64,000 nt of DNA. Source: Tigriopus japonicus (taxonomy: Eukaryota; Arthropoda; Copepoda; Harpacticoida; Harpacticidae). Every line of letters begins with the position of its first letter. Positions within the stretch are counted from its first letter, which is position 1. A program made the translations under genes and the position numbers. Shown one piece after another: positions 57,647 to 64,000 of the stretch. Where the stretch lies: contig CM021312.1 in assembly GCA_010645155.1 (NCBI GenBank), positions 3,444,156-3,508,155 of the forward strand. Direction: 5' to 3'. Below the pieces are notes generated by a model, which ran no database searches, was not told the DNA's origin, and worked only from the letters and a program-made list of their open reading frames with translations.

Positions 57647-60600
57647 CCTGTGAGGATGTTCTTTGAATCAGGGGCGTAAAAGCAAGCGGGTAACCAGTTG
57701 AGAGAGAGGCCGCGAAAATGTTACCTTCACTACAAAAATTTAGTAGAAATTTAAGCTTTCATTGGAGAGATTGGTCACAAATTAGCTAACTGATTATGAA
57801 TTGGGCTTGAAATGAAAAATGACTTGCTCAACCAAAACCAAAAGGGAAATTATTTCTAAAAATTCGGGCGAAGTGGAATACGAAAATAAAATATATTTAA
57901 CGTGTTTTTATTCATGACATCAAATTTACGATTTGTAGTGGAGTTGCCTAATCTCTGCACCCCATCTTCCTGTTCTCTACATATTTTTGAAAAAGGTTGA
58001 TGCTTGAAAAGGTGTGGAATGAAAAAAAAAAATGCCTGGATCTCCTTCATATTACAGTACGCAATATTAAATTTTATCTAAAAGGCATCCCTATGAACCA
58101 AAGACAACGCCAGTTATGAGCAAAAGGCAAATGAGAACAATGGCATGTATACTTCAATTACAACAATAGGTTCGTTTCTTGCGTTAGAACTTGACTCGAG
58201 TCGAACTAAGAATAAAGGTGGAAAAAGTGGACCATTTTCGTCGGTCTGAGGAATTGCCCACAATAATACGGCACGTCTAAATTATTGGTGGTCTTCGTCA
58301 AGAGACTCCTTCGAATCTCTTGGTTGTAGTGAAGGCAATCCGAATTCCTAAACAGAAACAGCCAGCCTCACACCCTTTATCTCCTCTGTTCCGACTATCG
58401 TGTTGGTCCTCTCAATTGGCCTCATTTTTTACGCGTTTAACGATTTTTAATGCACGAACGAAGAAGTCAGACCTGTTTCTTTTATTGATGACTATAAAGC
58501 AATCCTCCATTAGGATGTCGTGTGGAGTGTGAAGTGTGCAGGAGATGGTCAGGACATTCCTGAGATACTCGGACTCCTCGACAAAAGCCGAAAAAAACAT
58601 GATTCACAAGCCTGGCCAAGCAAACACACACTTTAAACCAGAATAAACTACGAAAACAAATGTAAGTTAGTGGTCTGAAATATCGGATTCAAATTTGGTA
58701 ACTGAAAGATGACACGATTGTAAATAGAAAAAAATCCAGACTTAACGAAACATGACAATTTATGTGAAAGTTATTGCCATTATTAAAAGTGAAGTAAAGT
58801 GATTTGCCTATTCATAAAATGGAGCCACTTTAATTAGAAGAGTGCGAGCAAAACGACAAGATAAGAAAAAAGAAGATACGGAAAAGGCGAAAGACCATTT
58901 CATAAATTTGTACATTTTCGTTCGCATTTTTTGGATGCTTTGCAAACTTGTGACGCTTTTTGTGTGGAGAGACTGGCACGAAAAATTCTCGTGCGTATTC
59001 TCTTTTCCCATAGTGCTCTTCGAATATCAGCCCATTGTTTATTGCGTTGCTGGGAGTCTATTCTCAGCAAATAGAAAATGAAAAGGTGATTTTGTGTCCA
59101 ATTCACTTTACCCTTTCACGCACCTGAAGGTCAGGCATATGTTTTTTTTATAACTACCGGGTTTGATCAAAATGAATGGATGGGACATGGGGACAGATTG
59201 TGTTTCGCAATGCCCTTCCCCACCGAGCCCACAGGCCCAAAAAGGTTGATGGGATTGAGTAGATTCAATTCCCTGAGCGATATCAGGTCAGAGTGCAGGA
59301 CTTAATCATCGGTTGTGTTGTGTTCTCGTATGCACTCGAACTCACCTCACTCACTCACTCGATCGATCGTCCCTTCTTTGATGTGAGCCTAGCTAGCAGT
59401 GATTTTGCACAGCCTCATCTCATTCATAATCACCCGTATCAGGCCCGCTGGCAGAAAATAGCATCATCTCCATTTTATCGATTTGGCCCAATTGGTTCGT
59501 CTTCTTTCACGTGAGCGTGGCCACGACCTTTCTCATCGTGATGAGCATTAATAAAATCGAATGGCTTATTGGTACCCCTGAGCTTGATTCAAAATCCTTG
59601 GGCTCTCACTTTGAGGCCGAACCAGATCTCTTCGATGACTTTGAAGCTGGAGCACATTCATGGGTAGTATACCACCCAATAATATACAGTACACACATGA
59701 GTTTGGATTCGTGAGGACGGTGGGAGAGAAAATGAGCGTGATTTTGCTCTTGATGGACCAATTTCAGAGCGTTGATGACCGCATAATTTGGTTATTATGC
59801 CATCGGACACGCTCTCAGTGAGGCAGCGAACCAAGAGTGAGTGAGTGAGCGAACACTCGAAGCACTCTTGTTCAACTCCAACCAGATCAAATGGAGGGGA
59901 ACTAAAACACTGGCACATCCGAGAACCAGGCTCCAGAGTGGGTTGGGGTTTGCGGGGCCTTGGAGAGCCTTGAGACGAGGAAAATAGGGTTTCAAATGGG
60001 ATTTGAATTCTAACAATGTGGGCTTTTATGGAATCCCATTAGCCGCTCCTGTATCAACAGGTTTCTGGCTTTTTGGGTATCGCTGAGATGTCTTGACATT
60101 GGGTTAATGGTGTCGGTCAATCCTAGATCTTGGTCTGGGTTCGTCGAGTTCTTCCAATCACGTTCACATTGAATCCTGGGCTCAGCTATTTCGATTAATG
60201 GTGATCATCGTCCTCGTCATCTTCAGCACCTTGTCGCCGTCCCAAGTGATCCTATTCAAATGCAATTATTGTGGTATTCCATGCATTGGCATCCCATCCC
60301 AAAGATCATCTGGAGAATGTTCATCCCAAGCAATCCACATCAAAGTCTTCTCGATTATTTTTCTCCTTCAACTTGAATCTCCAGAACGTCTCGCGAGTTT
60401 GCCAACTCTTGGTTGGGTCCGTGACAATCTCTCCGGTTGGTTTGGAGTCTCGAGATCCATATCTGCACACTTTGAGCTCTCATTACAATTAGCCTGATGG
60501 CCTCTCCGAGCCCATTCGAAACATCCCATCAATTTGTAATGGGCTCAAAACGAAGAGGGGCACAGCTGAGCTAAGCTAGATGGTTGTGGCTTGTTGGTTG

Positions 60601-61888
60601 TGCACGCACGCACACACTACTGGAACGAACTGGCTGAGGCTTTGGAGTTGCCTGCACTTTACTGCCAACCACAAATCAAGGTCCCAAAATATGGAATACA
60701 AAGGCAATGCAGGGTCAATGCGAAATAGCCTCAGTGACAACAGAAGTGTTTTAGAAATTAGTGAAGAGAACGGAAACTGAACATTTTTTTTACCTCAACA
60801 AGACTAGAACACAGAAGACAGTTCCTCCGATTATCTAGCTATTCCGTAAAATATGCACAATTGTAAAACATTGCTATCCATACTTTTTATAGTTGTTTCT
60901 AGTCCATGTCCACTTCCGATTTCGCTGTTAGCGACATCTCGGCCAAGATTTCGTTCGGTTCATCACTACGTACAAAAAATGCAGTTATTTCATGTAAACA
61001 AATTGCATCAATGATGTCGCTGGTCGTGAATCTGTTGTTTCTTCACACAAAGTGGAGCTCGACTCGGGCTTTTTTTTCTTGATGCCCAGATAGCTAGCTT
61101 TGGTTTGGCTGTGAATGTGGATGATGGACTAGTTGGAAACGCGGCAAATTTGTGGCTTCTTCCAATTTGCTCCGTTTTGTCATGACACCCTCTCCTCAAT
61201 CATAATGATAGCCATCTCAGGGCAAACAATCACTTAGCCAGTTCACAAAGATCAACCTCATCACGGAGAATCTTGAGCACGACCACAACCACAACAACAT
61301 CAACACCACTGCCGAGAAAGGCCGAGAGTCGGACAGTTACTTTTTGTCTTGAGTGGGGCTCGAACCTGGGCCATGGTTTCGCACAGTGTCCGGGGGTTTG
61401 AACGTGAAATGCCTGGCAGGCAATTTTGATGCCTGGCCTCGTTCATTTCAACGTCGACAATGTGTTGAACGTGATCGATGAAAGTGAGGGAAGAAAGCTC
61501 ATAAAGCCCGAGACGATTCCCACATTCATCCCCGTCGATCCAGATCTCGCATTCTTGCCTGATCTTGGGGGCCAAATTGAAATCTGGCTGAGGGAATCTC
61601 CCATGAAGAGAAACAAAAAGTATGTAAAATATGTCAAATTCTCTACGCCTTCGTTCGTTCGTTCCTTTCTTTCCCGACACTTGCGTACTACACGTGGAAA
61701 AAAGCCGGACCTTCAAACACTGGGTGTCCAATGATCCCGATCTCAGTAGTGATGCGGACGAAAAGCTCGAAAAAAGGCGTTTCGGCTAATTTGTGAATAC
61801 ACATGTCAAGACGAACCTGGATTTATGTCCTTACTCTCACTTTCGTTCTTTTCGTCTTGACTGGTGACTTGTTTCTCAACCCTCTTGT

Positions 61889-61906
61889 CACTCACTCACT
61901 CACTCA
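61889..61906 (+). repeat. (CACT)n microsatellite
   Basis: Four to five CACT/TCAC units. Confidence 0.9.
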
Positions 61907-62287
61907 GCCTCCAAATTCCGCCGCTCTCCAGGACTTGTCAATCAAACAACCTCATTTGAAGTTCAATTGTGTAACTCGTCTAGTCTTCAGTATTCTCAAA
62001 CGGATCAAACCAAGCACCTTGTCTGGTCCAAGGTTGCAATGACACATTCAACGTCGCTTTATCTCTCTCTAATACTGATTTACCCCCTAAGAGACCTGAT
62101 TGCCACGTGGAATCTGGGAGAGATTGGAATTGGAATAGAGGATGAACCAACGACGGATCGAGTGGAGTTTTGTCAATAATCTTTGACATTTCCAACACGC
62201 CCATGGCGGTGCTGGCATGTCCATATCCATCCGAAATTGATGCTATGTGTTCATATATGAAAAGAGAGAGTGTGCGAGAGAGAAAGA

Positions 62288-62300
62288 CAGAGAGAGAGAG
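62288..62300 (+). repeat. (GA)n microsatellite
   Basis: Six GA units within a longer purine-rich tract. Confidence 0.85.
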
Positions 62301-64000
62301 GATGGATACGTGAGAGATAGATGGGGTGGAGGCCCGACGGGTCCATCCCAAGCGTCAATAATAATGGCAGGTTGATCAGCATTGGAGAGGATGAGATTCC
62401 AGTTCAAGTCTCTTGTCAAACTCATCTCATGGCAGTCTTCCATTTCCATATGTCAACTCGCCAATCACCATCACCTTGGTTGGCAATTCCACTCTCAAAA
62501 CGAATAGGATGGTCGTTGGATGGTGGTGCATTCTTCAAATTTCTTTCAAACTTTGGGATGTGCACTATGTACTATGATGAGTGGGTATTTGAAGCCACCT
62601 TTTGATCTGGATCCATTGTCCATTCTCTGGACTTGAGGACGGGATTGCCTTCAGGGCAAGTGTGGTTAATGTGCCAACCAATCATTTTGACACCAAAGAC
62701 CTCAATCACGATCCCCCGAACCTCTTTTTCCATACGCTACAAGAGACAGTGTGCGCCATGAATATTGTAATTGCCAAAGCCCTGGTCACACTTTGACCAT
62801 AAATTGGGCCTAGCTTATGAGAATGAGATACGAGATAAGTTTTCAGGCTTTCTCATTTCCCGATGAAGCGATTGGATTTTTTCATCAACCAGTGCATGTT
62901 TCACTCACACTCCATCCAAGGAATGGCTGATCGACCACATGGCCAGGAGAAAGAGTCCAATGTACAGTTGGATTGGGAGTCATCTTGAACCAATGGTTTT
63001 GCAGTTCTAGATCTCGTTTTCTAACCGACGACCAACTAAAAGAGTTTCGTGTCCAATATAATCTCAAGTGGCAACATATGTTAGCTGTCTGATCTCTTTT
63101 CTCCTCCCTCTTCGGCCCACGTACTCCAACTGCGTTGGTATGTATATTTACGTATAGATTTGCAGAACCATCATTCCTCAAAGCATTGATTTCTACTCGT
63201 CTCATGCGTTCGCTCGCTCTCACACATTCTCAATATACTAGTAGATTGGAGTAGTATCTCTTCTGAACAGCGATCGTGTGAGCGAGTCAAGATGTGGTAG
63301 TTATTGATGCTGCTAACTGGATGAGTGCTAGAGAACGAATGGCCCTAAATGAATCACTTTCGATTGGAACGAACCACGATGACTTTACTTAGGGATGGAG
63401 TGAGTGGTGGGTGCTCTGATGTGGCTGGCTGGAATAACCATCTTGCTTGTAATGAAGTCATCAGGGCGGCCCTAAATCCATTTTAAATAAGTGTTCCAAG
63501 AACCAGCCATGTAGCCATCACCAGTAGTAGTGTGGATGGACTGCTAAATGGGCTGGCTCCAAATGGATCTGCTGCTCCTTGAAACAAATTACCAAACAAC
63601 CCCCACTCAGATTCTTTCTAGTCCATATTTGAACGCCTAAATCATTCCAAGCCAACATCATTTCCGAATGGCTTACAAAGAAAGTTATTTGTTTGCCAAC
63701 ACGATAGGAATAAACAGTACATAATAAAGTGAAGAGAACAGTGTTCGACGACAAATCTTTGTTCCTGGTATTTGAGAAACAATAATAAACAAGCTAGAGA
63801 TATTGCGAATTGAAAATCATGCAATTTTATTGGTTACACAAATGTTAAGAAAAGCTTCTTTTCGAAGTTGAATCTACGGCAATCTTTATGAATAATTCCT
63901 TTACCCATCAAATCATGCCCAAAAATTGATGTAAAAATGTTTCCAGCGTTTTTTTCTTCGACCAGAGCCCATAGTACAACAACTTCCATTTTAGGTTGGA

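Larger units (their letters stand above)
57647..64000. other. Stretch without a supported gene
   Basis: Simple repeats occur at 59344-59361 (CACT), 59838-59850 (GTGA), 61889-61906 and 62288-62300. The longest frames overlap on both strands at 61300-61734, and neither has a known motif. A tRNA-like B-box at 61353-61368 has no accompanying tRNA fold. The window ends in DNA with no recognised feature. Confidence 0.4.

Noticed and set aside
61353..61368. Possible tRNA or SINE B-box (GGTTCGAGCCCC on the minus strand)
   Set aside because: The T-stem does not pair, no A-box of the right spacing lies upstream and no acceptor stem forms.

Overview
This window is animal nuclear DNA. It has a spliceosomal intron, degenerate Bel/Pao, LINE, Tc1/mariner and hAT mobile elements, many 2-4 bp microsatellites, and no operons or dense coding. 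The element mix and low gene density fit an arthropod, perhaps a crustacean such as a copepod. That taxonomic guess is inference; no gene here fixes the species.

The left third (about 1-26.5 kb) is a graveyard of mobile elements. From left to right it holds: a complete but dead Tc1-like transposon with CAGT-type inverted termini and TA duplications (1599-2854); a minus-strand Bel/Pao integrase relic with an internal segment flipped between two 39-40 bp inverted repeats (4018-5026); two adjacent long fold-back palindromes (5237-6001 and 6018-6813); three LINE reverse-transcriptase tail fragments in both orientations (7806-8919); an internally deleted Bel/Pao element keeping zinc knuckles, a degenerate protease, an RNase H remnant and an integrase core with its DDE triad (8968-11402); two non-autonomous hAT elements of one family, each with a perfect 8 bp target duplication (11668-12502 and 14600-15888); and a 205 bp hAT MITE (18417-18621). 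Degenerate short interspersed repeats lie at 16.2, 19.3 and 26 kb.

The one convincing host-type gene is a two-exon THAP-domain gene (16495-17855). It encodes about 284 residues: an N-terminal C2CH zinc finger split by the intron, then a coiled coil, then a helix-turn-helix segment resembling the THAP9/P-element transposase family, with no catalytic domain. A CCAAT box and a TCACGTGA E-box lie just upstream and an AATAAA lies downstream, so it looks like an intact transcription unit.

The right part (about 26.5-64 kb) has few recognisable elements and no confident gene. It carries many microsatellites, recurrent TACGTA tracts and a third fold-back palindrome (57203-57646) related to sequence beside the first one. 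Most open frames there are short, overlap on both strands and lack ATG or splice context. Two are kept as weak exon candidates (41551-41778 and 49414-49487). The region is best read as intergenic or intronic DNA.
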